From NCBI RefSeq assembly GCF_003696365.1, contig NZ_RFFM01000009.1:34917-98916 (forward strand): a stretch of 64,000 nt of DNA. Direction: 5' to 3'. Origin of the DNA: Stutzerimonas zhaodongensis (GTDB taxonomy: Bacteria > Pseudomonadota > Gammaproteobacteria > Pseudomonadales > Pseudomonadaceae). Both the position numbers and the translations under genes were made by a program. The notes under the pieces were generated by a model. The model ran no database searches. It was not told where the DNA came from and saw only the letters and a program-made list of their open reading frames with translations. The number at the start of each line of letters is the position of its first letter. The first letter of the stretch is position 1. This document shows, in pieces, positions 24,290 to 33,983 of this stretch.

Positions 24290-24645
24290 AAAGGTCCTCT
24301 TGTCTGGATTGAGCCGCTCGAGCACTGCCAAAGGCTCTGTTCCATTGTTCGGAGGACAAGAAGGTTGCAAACAGGCTGCGCAAATCGCAACCAATCACAT
24401 CCACCTCGCAAATGACGAAATCGGAGTCTTCAGGTCAACTAGCTGCAGCCTAGCCTAGATAGATGCGCGATTGCGTCCGTGGATACCGTTTTCGCCCCCC
24501 AATACCGGCGCGCCAATGAGTTACGGTCGCCGCTAAAAACGAATCATTTGGTTCACCCGCTTAACCTTGACCTCACAGGACGTGGCCGTTAGCGTCGTGC
24601 GGCTAAGATTGAAGGCGGACGCACATCCGTCATGAAACAGGACTC

Positions 24646-26442
24646 ATGAACGTGATGTACCCAGAAGAATCGAAGATGGCAGCGCTGGCCACCTTGCGCA
24701 TCGAGGAGTTCTGCTCCGTAGCGGATACACCAGAGTTCATCGACCGGCTATGTGCCGAGTACCCGTCGAAGTTTCCTGATTCGACACTGTCTGAGGCTGA
24801 GATCCGCTCCTGGAGAAACTCGCTTCCTGCGCTTGCTGATCTGTTGCGACGCCAGGTTCCTCACCCCCAAGGGCATATTCTGATCGAATATCCAATGCCG
24901 GTTGGCTCCCTGCGAGCCGACTGCATACTGATTGCCGAGAACGAGAATGGACCTCAGGTCATCGTCGTCGAGTTGAAGCAATGGACGCGCGGCTCTGTGA
25001 CACTGAGAGACGAGCTCGGCGTCTCGTGGCTGTTCGTTAGCGCCTCCCCTGCTTACACCACTATCCATCCGTGCGAGCAAGCCAACGTCTACCGCACTGC
25101 GCTAGAACACACTTTGGACTTCGGCCCGCTCTCACCGAGCTTTAGCTCAATGGCCTTTCTGCACAACTATGTGGAAGCGGCTGAGGGAGAGTTGCTTCGC
25201 TCCGAAATCTACGGTTTGCATCTGGAAAATTGCTTGTTGGTATCAAAATCCAACGGAAGAGAGGGCCTAGGCGCCCTGCTTTCTGAACTCAAGCGGCCTT
25301 CACAAGCCATATCTTTCTTGAATGAGCCGCAGCTGAAGTATTCGGACTCCTTCATTGTCAATTTCAGCGACAAGCTCAACTGCAGCGCGTTATTCAAAGC
25401 GACAAAAGGACAAACCGCAGCATTCAAGAAGATTGCGGCCACGGTTCGAAATGCCGAGGCGAAGACCTGCGTAATTGTCAAAGGGCTGGTGGGAACTGGA
25501 AAAACCGTCCTAGCCATGAAGCTCGTGCAGTACTTAATGCAGCTGGGCAAAAATCCTAAGTACTACGTTAAATCCGCGGCGATCGGGCAATGCATCAAAG
25601 ATCTTGCTTTCGCCTCCGATGGCCGAGCCGAAACCGCTTATTTGGTCGTCGACGAAGCCCACCGCCTCACGAAGGAAAAAGCTGCGGGCCTGATGCGGAA
25701 CAAGGATCTCGTCGTATTTTTCATTGATGACTGTCAGTGGATTAGTCCAACAGAGACATGCCGCAGTCGAGATCTTTTAGACGCAGCGCACGCGCGCGGC
25801 TTTGAGGTAATCACCCACGTGCTCGACGAGCAACTGAGATGTGGGGGAGCCAATCTGTATGTTCAGTGGGTTCATGATCTTGTCATTGGAGGGCAGCTAA
25901 AGGCGTATACGCCAGCTTCGACGTTTCCCGTTGAGGTCGTGAGCTCGCTTCAAGCCATGGAAGATTTGCTTACCGAACAGGCGGACCGAGGGCGCAATGC
26001 GACATGCCGAATGGTCGCGGGCTACTGCTGGCACTGGCAGACGGAGTCTACCCCCGGCACAGGCTACGATATCCATATCGATGGCTGGCGCGGCCGCTGG
26101 AACGAGCGCATGGCGTTCAAAGCTTGGAATTCAGTGCTGGGGTTCAATGAGGAGGTCGGTGCTATCTACACCGTTCAAGGATTCGAATACGACTATGTCG
26201 GCATCATCATCGGGCCCGATCTCGTTTTAAAAGGCGACCGCATTGAGGTTGAGTACGAGCACAACGCGGATAAATGGGTTAGGAACGTACGAAACGATCC
26301 AACCCTCCGAGACGAAGCCATCCGGAACATTTACTACGTGCTAATGACGAGGGCGAAGAAGGGAGTTTTACTCTACGCCGTCGACGAACCGTTACGTGAG
26401 TTCCTGCGGACAAGCATAGGACCCGTTGGCCCAGGTCGTTAG
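24646..26442 (+). CDS. Second DUF2075 nuclease-helicase protein
   Basis: A 598-residue paralogue of the protein at 6896-8752, with the same order: a nuclease-like N-terminus (RADCILIAENE...VVELKQW), Walker A KGLVGTGKTVLA (about 279-290), DEAH (about 340-343), EQLRCGG, AGYCWHWQ, GAIYTVQGFEYDYVG and a closing LMTRAKKGVLLYAV. Sequence identity to the first copy is modest outside the motifs, so this is an old divergence and not a recent duplication. It stands alone, without a MazG neighbour. A start at 24646 or the internal ATGs at 24655 and 24676 are possible. A defence or DNA-repair role is inferred from family and position. Confidence 0.83.
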   Translation: MNVMYPEESKMAALATLRIEEFCSVADTPEFIDRLCAEYPSKFPDSTLSEAEIRSWRNSLPALADLLRRQVPHPQGHILIEYPMPVGSLRADCILIAENENGPQVIVVELKQWTRGSVTLRDELGVSWLFVSASPAYTTIHPCEQANVYRTALEHTLDFGPLSPSFSSMAFLHNYVEAAEGELLRSEIYGLHLENCLLVSKSNGREGLGALLSELKRPSQAISFLNEPQLKYSDSFIVNFSDKLNCSALFKATKGQTAAFKKIAATVRNAEAKTCVIVKGLVGTGKTVLAMKLVQYLMQLGKNPKYYVKSAAIGQCIKDLAFASDGRAETAYLVVDEAHRLTKEKAAGLMRNKDLVVFFIDDCQWISPTETCRSRDLLDAAHARGFEVITHVLDEQLRCGGANLYVQWVHDLVIGGQLKAYTPASTFPVEVVSSLQAMEDLLTEQADRGRNATCRMVAGYCWHWQTESTPGTGYDIHIDGWRGRWNERMAFKAWNSVLGFNEEVGAIYTVQGFEYDYVGIIIGPDLVLKGDRIEVEYEHNADKWVRNVRNDPTLRDEAIRNIYYVLMTRAKKGVLLYAVDEPLREFLRTSIGPVGPGR

Positions 26443-26724
26443 TGCTGAACAGCACAGTCGTCCGTACGTTCTGTTCCACTTGACAGAGGTGTAAGAGAAG
26501 CTGAACCAAGGCTTCAACCTGCTCCCTCATCGTACCGCCCTCGAATGTCATCGAATGCCCGGTGCAGGTGAAGAAGGAGCCGCGCACCCTCGCCCGAGGC
26601 ATCGCCGTCGCTCAGATAGCGGTCCTTCGCCTCGAGCCGCACGCTGTCATCGGTTCGCTGAGCACCTGCGACGGTCTTTCAGAAAAATAATGCGCCCAGG
26701 ACAAGCCGGTTGAGCACGGTTGCT
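26443..26724. other. Gap between the accessory region and transport genes
   Basis: No gene is supported here. On the minus strand about 26515-26660 there is a 47-codon stretch with protein-like composition (RLEAKDRYLSDGDASGEGARLLLHL) but no start codon, possibly the last trace of a gene. This is where the defence-type content gives way to metabolic genes. Confidence 0.3.
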
Positions 26725-27453
26725 TCAGCCAACCGAGCCAATGAATTGCTGCAGCTCGGCTGTCTGCGGATTGGCGAACAGCTCTCGCGGATTGCCCACC
26801 TCATGCACCTTGCCGTGGTGCATGAATACCAGCTTGCTGCCTACCTCACGAGCGAAACGCATTTCATGGGTGACCATCACCAGTGTCATGCCTTCGCTCG
26901 CCAGCTGCTTCACTACCGCCAGCACCTCATTAACCAGCTCCGGATCAAGCGCCGAGGTGATTTCATCGCACAGCAGCACCTTGGGCGACATCGCCAGCGC
27001 ACGGGCGATCGCCACACGCTGCTGCTGACCACCCGACAGCCGCTCGGGATAGGCATCGAACTTCTCCGCCAGCCCAACCTTGTCCAGCATCTGGCGCGCC
27101 AGGCGCTCAGCCTCGGTATGGGGCAGTTTTTTCACCACTTTCACTGCCAGCATCACGTTCTCGCCGGCCGTTAGATGAGGAAACAGGTTGAATTGCTGAA
27201 ACACCATGCCGACCTTCTGCCGCAAGCTGCGCAGGTCGGCGCGAGTGGCGTCCAGGTACTCTCCATCAACCTCGATCACGCCATCATTGATCGTCTCCAG
27301 CCCGTTCAACGTACGTAGCAAGGTGCTCTTGCCCGAGCCGCTGCGCCCGATGATGGCCACCACCTCGCCCTCCTCGACGCGGAGATCGATGCCCTTGAGG
27401 ACATGGTTCTCGCCGTAGTACTTGTGCAGCGCCGATACGTTAAGCAGTGGCAT
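26725..27453 (-). CDS. Polar amino-acid ABC transporter, ATP-binding protein
   Basis: A 242-residue ATPase of the GlnQ/HisP type: Walker A GRSGSGKST (34-42), Q-loop VFQQFNLFPH, signature LSGGQQQR, Walker B VLLCDEITSALD and the H-loop VTHEM. It powers import of a polar amino acid with the two permeases and binding protein upstream. The ATG at 27453 follows AAGGAGG and overlaps the end of the permease gene by 14 bases. It is the last gene of a four-gene minus-strand operon. Confidence 0.93.
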   Translation of the reverse strand: MPLLNVSALHKYYGENHVLKGIDLRVEEGEVVAIIGRSGSGKSTLLRTLNGLETINDGVIEVDGEYLDATRADLRSLRQKVGMVFQQFNLFPHLTAGENVMLAVKVVKKLPHTEAERLARQMLDKVGLAEKFDAYPERLSGGQQQRVAIARALAMSPKVLLCDEITSALDPELVNEVLAVVKQLASEGMTLVMVTHEMRFAREVGSKLVFMHHGKVHEVGNPRELFANPQTAELQQFIGSVG

Positions 27454-28087
27454 TGAGCCTCCTTTCCAGGTGATACGCCGCAAGTGACAGCGGATAGCAG
27501 AGTGCGAAGTAGCCGAGCGCAACCAGGCCGTAGACCATGAAGGGTTCGAAGGTGGCGTTGGCCAGCATGCTGCCGGTCTTGGTGAGCTCGGTGAAACCGA
27601 TGATCGAGGTGACCGCCGTGCCCTTCACCACCTGCACCGAAAAACCCACCGTGGGCGCCACCGCAACCCTCAATGCCTGCGGCAGCACGACGTAACGCAA
27701 CGTTTCCATTCGGGTCATCGCCAGGCATTCGGAGGCTTCCCATTGGCCGCGCGAGACTGACTCGACGCAGCCACGCCAGATCTCCGCAAGAAAGGCACTG
27801 GTGAACAAGGTCAACGCCGCCGCCGCGGCGAGCCAGGCGGACACTTCGACGCCCAGCAGTGCGACGCCAAAGAACACGATGAATAGCTGCATCAGCAGAG
27901 GCGTGCCTTGGAAGAGTTCGATATAGCCGCGGGCGAGGATACGCAGCCAGCCGATCGGCGAGACCCGTGCCAGCATCACCAGCAATCCGACCACGCCACC
28001 GCAGACGAACGCCACCAGCGACAGCACCAACGTCCATTGCAGGCCGGTCAGCAGGTTGCGTGCGATATCCCAGAAGGTGAATCCCAT
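27440..28087 (-). CDS. Amino-acid ABC transporter permease 2
   Basis: A 215-residue inner-membrane permease of the HisM/GlnP family, with about five membrane spans and the EAA loop (ASECLAMTRMETLRYVVLPQALR) that contacts the ATPase. The ATG overlaps the stop of the first permease (TGATG), and a longer open frame upstream lies inside that gene. It pairs with the preceding permease as a heterodimer. Confidence 0.92.
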   Translation of the reverse strand: MGFTFWDIARNLLTGLQWTLVLSLVAFVCGGVVGLLVMLARVSPIGWLRILARGYIELFQGTPLLMQLFIVFFGVALLGVEVSAWLAAAAALTLFTSAFLAEIWRGCVESVSRGQWEASECLAMTRMETLRYVVLPQALRVAVAPTVGFSVQVVKGTAVTSIIGFTELTKTGSMLANATFEPFMVYGLVALGYFALCYPLSLAAYHLERRLNATA

Positions 28088-28752
28088 CAGCGCGCCCCCA
28101 CGACATAACGTCGTCCGATCCACCCCAGCAGTTGCCGGATCAGGATGGCCATTGCCAGGTACAACAGGGTGGTCACCAGGTAGGTTTCGAACGCACGGAA
28201 ATTGCGTGACTGGATGAAATTCGCAGCGAAGGTCAGCTCTTCGGTGGAAATCTGCGAACAAACCGCTGACCCGAGCATGACGATGATGATCTGGCTCGAC
28301 AGCGCCGGCCAAACCTTCGCCAAGGCCGGGCGCAACACCACGTGACGGAAGATTTCCATGCGGGTCATTGCCAACGCCGACGCCGCCTCGATCTGTCCAA
28401 CAGGAACTGCCTGTACGCCGGCCCGAATGATCTCGGTGGAATAAGCGCCCAGGTTGATCACCATTGCCAGCACGGCGGCTTCCCACTCGTTCAGTCGCAT
28501 GCCGAGCGCGGGGAGCCCGAAAAAGATGAAAAACAGTTGAACAATGAACGGCGTATTGCGAATCAGCTCGACGTAGAGCCCGAACAGGTAGTTAAAGGGA
28601 CGGATGCGCCAGGCGCGCACCAACGCGCCCGCGATGCCCAGCCCAACCCCCAGTAGAGTGCCGATGGCGGTCAGTCCCAGGGTAAACATCGCGCCTTGTA
28701 GCAGCACGTCGGTGTTCGCCAGGACTGGACCGAAATCCATCAGATAGGCCAT
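28087..28752 (-). CDS. Amino-acid ABC transporter permease 1
   Basis: A 221-residue permease of the same family, with the LIRNTPFIVQLFFIFFG segment and EAA loop (EAASALAMTRMEIFRHVVL) typical of polar amino-acid importers. It starts 27 bases after the binding-protein gene and ends overlapping permease 2. Confidence 0.92.
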   Translation of the reverse strand: MAYLMDFGPVLANTDVLLQGAMFTLGLTAIGTLLGVGLGIAGALVRAWRIRPFNYLFGLYVELIRNTPFIVQLFFIFFGLPALGMRLNEWEAAVLAMVINLGAYSTEIIRAGVQAVPVGQIEAASALAMTRMEIFRHVVLRPALAKVWPALSSQIIIVMLGSAVCSQISTEELTFAANFIQSRNFRAFETYLVTTLLYLAMAILIRQLLGWIGRRYVVGAR

Positions 28753-28779
28753 GGTCGGTCTCCGGATCCAATGGTGTTC

Positions 28780-29565
28780 TTACAGGTCAGCCGGCAGGGG
28801 CTGTTTGAGCCACTTCTCGCTGATTTCACTCAGCCTGCCGTCTTGTTTGGCCGCTGCGAGGATTTCATTGACCTTCTCCAACAGGGCTGGCTGGTCCTTG
28901 TTCAGCCCAACATAGGTTGGCGAGTTCTTCAGATTCAGCTTCATCACTGGCAGACGCTTCGGGTTGCGCTCGGCAATCGCTGCCATGACCACGTTGCCGG
29001 TGGCGATCAGATCGACCTGGCCGGATAGATAAGCGGCGATCGTCGAGTTGTTGTCTTCGAAACGTTTGAGCGTGGCGCCTTTAGGCGCGACCGCACTGAG
29101 CTCAATGTCCTCAACCGAGCCACGAGTGATGCTGATGGTCTTTCCATCGAGATCATCAAGGCTCGCCACCTGGGCTTCCTCTGGGCCGAACACGCCCAGG
29201 TAGAACGGCGCATAGGCTTCGGAGAAATCGATTACTTGCTCACGCTCAGGATTCTTGCCAAGGCTCGACACCACCAGATCGACCTTTCCCGTGGTCAGGA
29301 ATGGAATGCGGTTGGTGCTGTTGACGGCAGTCAATTCGAGTTTGACGTTCATCTTGTCAGCCAACAGCTGGGCGGTATCGATATCCAAGCCACGCGGCTG
29401 CATGTCCGGTCCGATCGAGCCGAACGGTGGAAAGTCTTGAGGCACCGCCACTTTGAGCACGCCTCGCTTGGTAATGTCTTCCAGGCCTTCTGCGACGGCG
29501 GCGCCGCTGGCCAGTGTGATGCCCAGACACAGGGCAGTAAGCAATGAGCGAGTCGCGTTGAGCAT
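28780..29565 (-). CDS. Amino-acid ABC transporter substrate-binding protein
   Basis: A periplasmic binding protein of the family 3 type (about 261 residues): a signal peptide ending near ASGAAVA-E, then GVLKVAVPQDFPPFGS, the RGLDIDTAQLLADKM segment, SLGKNPEREQVIDFSEAY and a late SEISEKWLKQPL. The ATG at 29565 follows CGGAG at the right distance; a TTG six bases further upstream is also in frame. Specificity cannot be read, although the family generally binds polar amino acids. First gene of the operon, behind a sigma-54-like promoter. Confidence 0.92.
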   Translation of the reverse strand: MLNATRSLLTALCLGITLASGAAVAEGLEDITKRGVLKVAVPQDFPPFGSIGPDMQPRGLDIDTAQLLADKMNVKLELTAVNSTNRIPFLTTGKVDLVVSSLGKNPEREQVIDFSEAYAPFYLGVFGPEEAQVASLDDLDGKTISITRGSVEDIELSAVAPKGATLKRFEDNNSTIAAYLSGQVDLIATGNVVMAAIAERNPKRLPVMKLNLKNSPTYVGLNKDQPALLEKVNEILAAAKQDGRLSEISEKWLKQPLPADL

Positions 29566-29601
29566 GATCAAACTCCGATGTTTGGAAGACGCATCGGCTT
29601 T

Positions 29602-29616
29602 GCACGCGTCATGCCA
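29602..29616 (-). promoter_or_regulatory. Candidate sigma-54 promoter for the amino-acid transporter
   Basis: On the minus strand TGGCAT-N5-GTGC keeps the invariant GG and GC at the required spacing (consensus TGGCAC-N5-TTGC), 37 bases before the binding-protein ATG. It would suit nitrogen control through NtrC. The rest of 29617-29971 shows no gene or other site that I can defend. Confidence 0.45.
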
Positions 29617-29971
29617 GCCGAACTTCGAGACCTATCTGATGGGCTGGGGCGCGCCAACTGGTACGACTGGTCCGAACAGTTCGGTTCAAACACCGCGTTT
29701 CGCTCTATTGCGGTGCGCTTTTCTGATGCATTGCCTCAGTGCATGGCTCTGCCATCGTTATGCCCAGAAGTGCAGCCGATCCCTTGCTGAGGTCATGCCT
29801 TTCCACTCGGGCAAAAGCAGTGCAGCCGTTCATTGCTCTGCACCAAGACGATTCCTGCTCTTGTCGCTTCTCACAATGGAAACGGCGATTTATGGCTAAA
29901 AGCGAAACGCTCGCTGTGCGTCATGCACAACAGTTAACGAATATCGGCCTGATTAGGTGTTGATCACGAAG

Positions 29972-29986
29972 TGGCATGACCACTGC
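29972..29986 (+). promoter_or_regulatory. Candidate sigma-54 promoter for codB-pucR-codA
   Basis: TGGCAT-GACCA-CTGC has the GG/GC pair at the sigma-54 spacing, one mismatch in each box, 38 bases before the ATG at 30024. It argues against the in-frame ATG at 29976, which would lie inside the promoter. Confidence 0.4.
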
Positions 29987-30023
29987 TATAGCCATGGCCT
30001 CACCCACCAGTGGAGTTAAGGAC

Positions 30024-31304
30024 ATGTCTCAAGCCCACCAAGACGATGACTTCCCCTTGAGCGAAGTGCCGGCCACGGCCCGCAAAGGACTGTTTTCCAC
30101 CTCGATCATGCTGTTCGGCTTCACCTTCTTCACGGCAACCATGTTTGCCGGCGGTCGTATTGGCATGGCCTTCGACTTCACCACGCTGCTCTGGGCTGCA
30201 GTCATTGGCAACCTGTTGCTGGGCCTGTATGCCGCCGCACTCGGCCTTATCGCATGCCGCAGCGGGCTCAACTCGGTGCTAATGGGGCGCATCTGCTTCG
30301 GCGAGGTCGGAAGCAAGCTTTCCGATGTAATCCTTGGCTTCACCCAGATCGGCTGGTACGCCTGGGGCACAGCGACCATCGCGCTGGTGCTGGTGAAGAT
30401 CCTCGAGTTACCCGAAAGCCTGACGGTGCCGCTTATGGTGCTGTTCGGCTTGGGCTTCTGCATCACCGCCTTTGTTGGGTACAAAGGGCTGGATCTGCTC
30501 TCACGCTTCGCGGTGCCGGCCATGCTGGCACTGCTCCTCTGCTCGCTGTGGATCGCTACACGCGACGTCGGCGGCCTGGACGCGCTGATGGCCATCGAGC
30601 CCAGCGAGAGCATGAGCCTGAGCATGGCCATCACCATGGTTTTCGGTACCTTCGTAAGCGGTGCTACACAAGCCACCAACTGGACGCGCTTCGCGCGCAG
30701 CGGCCGGGTCGCCGTCTTTGCGAGCCTGATCGGGTTTTTCATCGGTAACGGGTTGATGATCATTGCCGGTGCCTACGGCGCGATCGTTTACCAGCAGCCG
30801 GACGTGGTCGAAGTACTGGTTCTGCAGGGCCTCTCCATGGCCGCCGTGGTGATGCTGTTTCTCAACCTCTGGACCACCCAGGACAACACCATCTACAACT
30901 TCGCCGCCGCTGGCTGCAACCTGCTGCGCACCGGACGCCGTCGACTGGTCACCATCGGCGGCGCTGCAATTGGCACGCTGCTGGCGATCGGCGGCATGTC
31001 GGACCTGCTGGTTCCCTTCCTGATCGTGCTCGGTTCGATCATCCCTCCGATTGGCGGCGTGATCATGGCAGACTACTTCTACGCCCATCGAGGCCGCTAT
31101 CCGCTGTTGGCCAATGCGCAACTGCCTGCCTTCAACTGGGTTGGTCTCGCGGCCTACTTCGTCGGCGCCGTCTGCGCCTACCTGTCGCCCTGGGTCGCAC
31201 CCATCGTCGGGATTCTGGTTGCCGCACTGGCGTACGTCGGGCTGTTCGAACTGCAGCGTGCTTTGCTAGGCCGAAATGTAGCGCTGGCACAAACGCGCCC
31301 ATGA
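30024..31304 (+). CDS. codB: Cytosine permease (NCS1 family)
   Basis: A 426-residue NCS1 transporter with about 12 membrane spans, including the conserved ARKGLFSTSIMLFGFTFF start, GWYAWGTATIAL, NWTRFARSG and LNLWTTQDNTIYNFA, typical of CodB. It imports cytosine by cation symport for the deaminase encoded two genes on. GGAG sits 10 bases before the ATG at 30024. Its stop overlaps pucR by four bases, so codB-pucR-codA form one operon. Confidence 0.92.
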   Translation: MSQAHQDDDFPLSEVPATARKGLFSTSIMLFGFTFFTATMFAGGRIGMAFDFTTLLWAAVIGNLLLGLYAAALGLIACRSGLNSVLMGRICFGEVGSKLSDVILGFTQIGWYAWGTATIALVLVKILELPESLTVPLMVLFGLGFCITAFVGYKGLDLLSRFAVPAMLALLLCSLWIATRDVGGLDALMAIEPSESMSLSMAITMVFGTFVSGATQATNWTRFARSGRVAVFASLIGFFIGNGLMIIAGAYGAIVYQQPDVVEVLVLQGLSMAAVVMLFLNLWTTQDNTIYNFAAAGCNLLRTGRRRLVTIGGAAIGTLLAIGGMSDLLVPFLIVLGSIIPPIGGVIMADYFYAHRGRYPLLANAQLPAFNWVGLAAYFVGAVCAYLSPWVAPIVGILVAALAYVGLFELQRALLGRNVALAQTRP

Positions 31305-32539
31305 GCCTTACGGTGGCGATGGTCCTCAATCTTCCCGGACTCGAAAGCCTGCGCCTGCGTGCGGGCGCAGCAGGTCTGGACAACCCCGTGCGCTGGACCT
31401 ATGTAGCGGAGAACGAGGGCATTGCCGATTGGGTAGCTGGTGGCGAGCTGGTCTTCGTCACCGGAATCAACCATCCACGTGACGAAGCCAACCTGCTGCG
31501 CTTGCTGTACGAGGCGCAGGAGCGAATCGCTGCTGGCGTGGTGATACTGACCGGCGAAGAGTTCATCCACACCATCCCCGAGCGTGTGATTACCGAGGCC
31601 GACCGGCTCGGTGTCCCCCTGCTTGAGCAGCCCTACCAGCTGAAGATGGTGGTCGTCAGCCAGTCAATCGGCACGGCGCTGGTTCACGAACAGATGCTAG
31701 GACGCTCCCGCGAGCACGTCCTGCAGCAAATCCTCGAGGGCGACTACCAGTCGCTAGACGGGTTGTTGCGACGAGCCGATAGCCTCCAAGTATCGCTGGC
31801 CGCGCCGCGCCAGATAGCACTGCTCAAGCTGCAGGACAGCGAGCAGCTGTTCACGACGGAGCCGGCATACGATGCCGAACGGCGCCTGCAGGCGTCTCGA
31901 CAACTGCTGCAACGCAAACTGGAGCAGGTCCTCAACGAACTCGGTGATCCGCTGCCTCTGGTGTGCCAGGGCGAACACTGGATTGCCCTGCTGCCAACCC
32001 GGGCGCTGCATCAGCCCAGCAACCGCGAGGTACTGGCGACAGCGCTGGATGAACTCAACTGCACGCTGGCGCCCTTGCGCCTGTTCGCCGGCATGAGCGC
32101 CAGCGGCCACGGCCCGGCGCAGCTTGCCACCGGCCTGGGGGAAGCCCGCCAGGCACTGCTCGTTGCGCAATCGTTTCCCGAGCGCCTGGGCCTGTGCTGT
32201 TTCAGCGACCTCGGCGTACTGGAGCTGCTCGGTGCCATTCGCGACCGCAGCTTGCTCGACCGTTTCGTCGACAAGGTGCTCGGAGCACTGATCGGCGACG
32301 ACTCGCGGCACGAACCGGTACTGATGCCAACGCTGGAAGCCTGGTTCTACGAGAACGGCAACCTGGCGCTCGCCGCCCAGCGGCTGTGCGTCCACCGCAA
32401 CACGCTCAGCTATCGCATGCAGCGCATCGAAGCGCTGACCGGCTGCTCATTCAACGATCCACACGACCGACTGAACGTGGCCGTCGCCCTGATGATCTGG
32501 CGACTGTCCTCTCCCCAACCGAACAGGAATACCGCATGA
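31301..32539 (+). CDS. PucR-family transcriptional regulator
   Basis: A 412-residue regulator with an N-terminal PucR domain (VAMVLNLPGLESLRLRAGAAGLDNPVRW...), a central GGDEF-like fold without catalytic residues, and the C-terminal PucR helix-turn-helix (ENGNLALAAQRLCVHRNTLSYRMQRIE, about 350-377). The family activates purine or pyrimidine catabolic genes in response to a metabolite. It overlaps codB and codA by four bases each (ATGA). It probably controls its own operon; the ligand may be cytosine or a downstream product. Confidence 0.9.
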   Translation: MSLTVAMVLNLPGLESLRLRAGAAGLDNPVRWTYVAENEGIADWVAGGELVFVTGINHPRDEANLLRLLYEAQERIAAGVVILTGEEFIHTIPERVITEADRLGVPLLEQPYQLKMVVVSQSIGTALVHEQMLGRSREHVLQQILEGDYQSLDGLLRRADSLQVSLAAPRQIALLKLQDSEQLFTTEPAYDAERRLQASRQLLQRKLEQVLNELGDPLPLVCQGEHWIALLPTRALHQPSNREVLATALDELNCTLAPLRLFAGMSASGHGPAQLATGLGEARQALLVAQSFPERLGLCCFSDLGVLELLGAIRDRSLLDRFVDKVLGALIGDDSRHEPVLMPTLEAWFYENGNLALAAQRLCVHRNTLSYRMQRIEALTGCSFNDPHDRLNVAVALMIWRLSSPQPNRNTA

Positions 32540-33771
32540 ACATCATCAATGCCCGTCTGCGTGGCAAGGAAGGACTCTTTCGCGTCGAGCTCGACGGCGA
32601 GCGCATCGCCGCGATTGCCCCTCTGTCGAGCCCTTCTAATCCGGCAGTCGGCGACCTGGACGCTGGCGGCAATCTGGTCACCGCGCCTTTCATCGAGCCG
32701 CACATTCATCTCGACGCCACCCTCACCGCCGGCGAACCGAACTGGAACATGACCGGCACCCTGTTCGAGGGCATCGAGCGCTGGGCCGAACGCAAGGCCA
32801 CGGTCACCCATGAGGACACCAAGACGCGGGCCAAGAAAACCATCGACATGCTGGTCGACCACGGCATCCAGCATGTGCGCACCCACGTCGATGTGACCGA
32901 CCCGAGTCTCGCGGCGCTCAAGGCAATGGTCGAGGTGCGTGACGAAACGCGTCACCTGATCAACCTGCAGATCGTCGCCTTTCCGCAAGAGGGCATCGAA
33001 TCCTTCGCTGGCGGTCGTGCACTGATGGAGGAAGCCATTGCCATCGGCGCGGACGTGGTCGGCGGAATTCCGCATTTCGAGAACACCCGTGAGCAAGGCG
33101 TTAGTTCCGTCAAGTTCCTGATGGATCTCGCTGAGCGCAAGGACCTTCTGGTGGATGTGCATTGCGACGAGACGGACGATCCACAGTCACGCTTCCTCGA
33201 GGTGCTTGCCGAGGAAGCCCGCATACGGGGGATGGGCGCACGCGTGACCGCCAGCCATACCACCGCCATGGGTTCATACGACAATGCCTATTGCTCTAAG
33301 CTGTTCCGGCTGCTCAAACAGTCGGAAATCAACTTCATTTCCTGTCCCACCGAAAGCATCCACCTGCAAGGGCGCTTCGACAGCTACCCCAAGCGACGTG
33401 GGCTGACGCGCGTGGCGGAAATCGACCGCGCCGGGATGAATATCTGCTTTGCCCAGGATTCGATCGTCGATCCCTGGTACCCACTGGGCAACGGCAACAT
33501 CATGCGCATCCTCGAAGCGGGCTTACACATCTGCCACATGCTCGGCTATGAAGACCTGCAACGCGGCCTTGATCTGATTACCGACAACAGCGCTCGCACC
33601 CTGAATCTAGGCGAAGGCTACGGCATCGAAGTCGGCCGGCCGGCGAATCTGCTGATTTTGTCGGCACCTAACGACTACGAAATGATTCGTACCCAAGGCC
33701 ACGCCCTGGCATCGATCCGCAACGGCAAACTGCTGATGCAGCGCACGCCATCGCGTGTCGAGCGGTGTTGA
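32536..33771 (+). CDS. codA: Cytosine deaminase
   Basis: A 411-residue amidohydrolase close to E. coli CodA: EPHIHLDAT metal motif (54-62), VDVHCDETDDPQSR, ASHTTAMGSYDNAY, SCPTESIHLQGRFDSYPKRRGLTRVAE and FAQDSIVDPWYPLGNG with the active-site Asp. It converts cytosine to uracil and ammonia, feeding the Rut pathway encoded 8 kb away. The ATG overlaps the pucR stop. Confidence 0.94.
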   Translation: MNIINARLRGKEGLFRVELDGERIAAIAPLSSPSNPAVGDLDAGGNLVTAPFIEPHIHLDATLTAGEPNWNMTGTLFEGIERWAERKATVTHEDTKTRAKKTIDMLVDHGIQHVRTHVDVTDPSLAALKAMVEVRDETRHLINLQIVAFPQEGIESFAGGRALMEEAIAIGADVVGGIPHFENTREQGVSSVKFLMDLAERKDLLVDVHCDETDDPQSRFLEVLAEEARIRGMGARVTASHTTAMGSYDNAYCSKLFRLLKQSEINFISCPTESIHLQGRFDSYPKRRGLTRVAEIDRAGMNICFAQDSIVDPWYPLGNGNIMRILEAGLHICHMLGYEDLQRGLDLITDNSARTLNLGEGYGIEVGRPANLLILSAPNDYEMIRTQGHALASIRNGKLLMQRTPSRVERC

Positions 33772-33792
33772 CATCTCGCCAGTGCATGCCGC

Positions 33793-33822
33793 GTTGTCTG
33801 ACCCATCAAGGCGTCAGACAAC
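33793..33822. terminator. Stem-loop between convergent operons
   Basis: GTTGTCTGAC and GTCAGACAAC make a perfect 10-bp stem with a 10-base loop, 22 bases after codA. There is no U tract. With the next hairpin it probably ends both the codA transcript and the opposing transporter operon. Confidence 0.5.
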
Positions 33823-33845
33823 CCCTTACATCTACCGGTGACTTT

Positions 33846-33882
33846 CGCAGGCACTGGTGGCACTCGTCGCCCCGTGCCTGCG
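33846..33882. terminator. Second stem-loop between convergent operons
   Basis: CGCAGGCAC (33846-33854) pairs perfectly with GTGCCTGCG (33874-33882). It is a second candidate 3'-end structure, also without a U tract, between codA and the ABC permease gene. Confidence 0.4.
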
Positions 33883-33983
33883 AGTTCTGCACACCATCCA
33901 GTGCATCGTATGTGCGCGTCGCAGCCTGTCGGATGAGAGCCGCCTCTACACACGAAGCGTCGGCCCTGACTCACCCGGTGTGC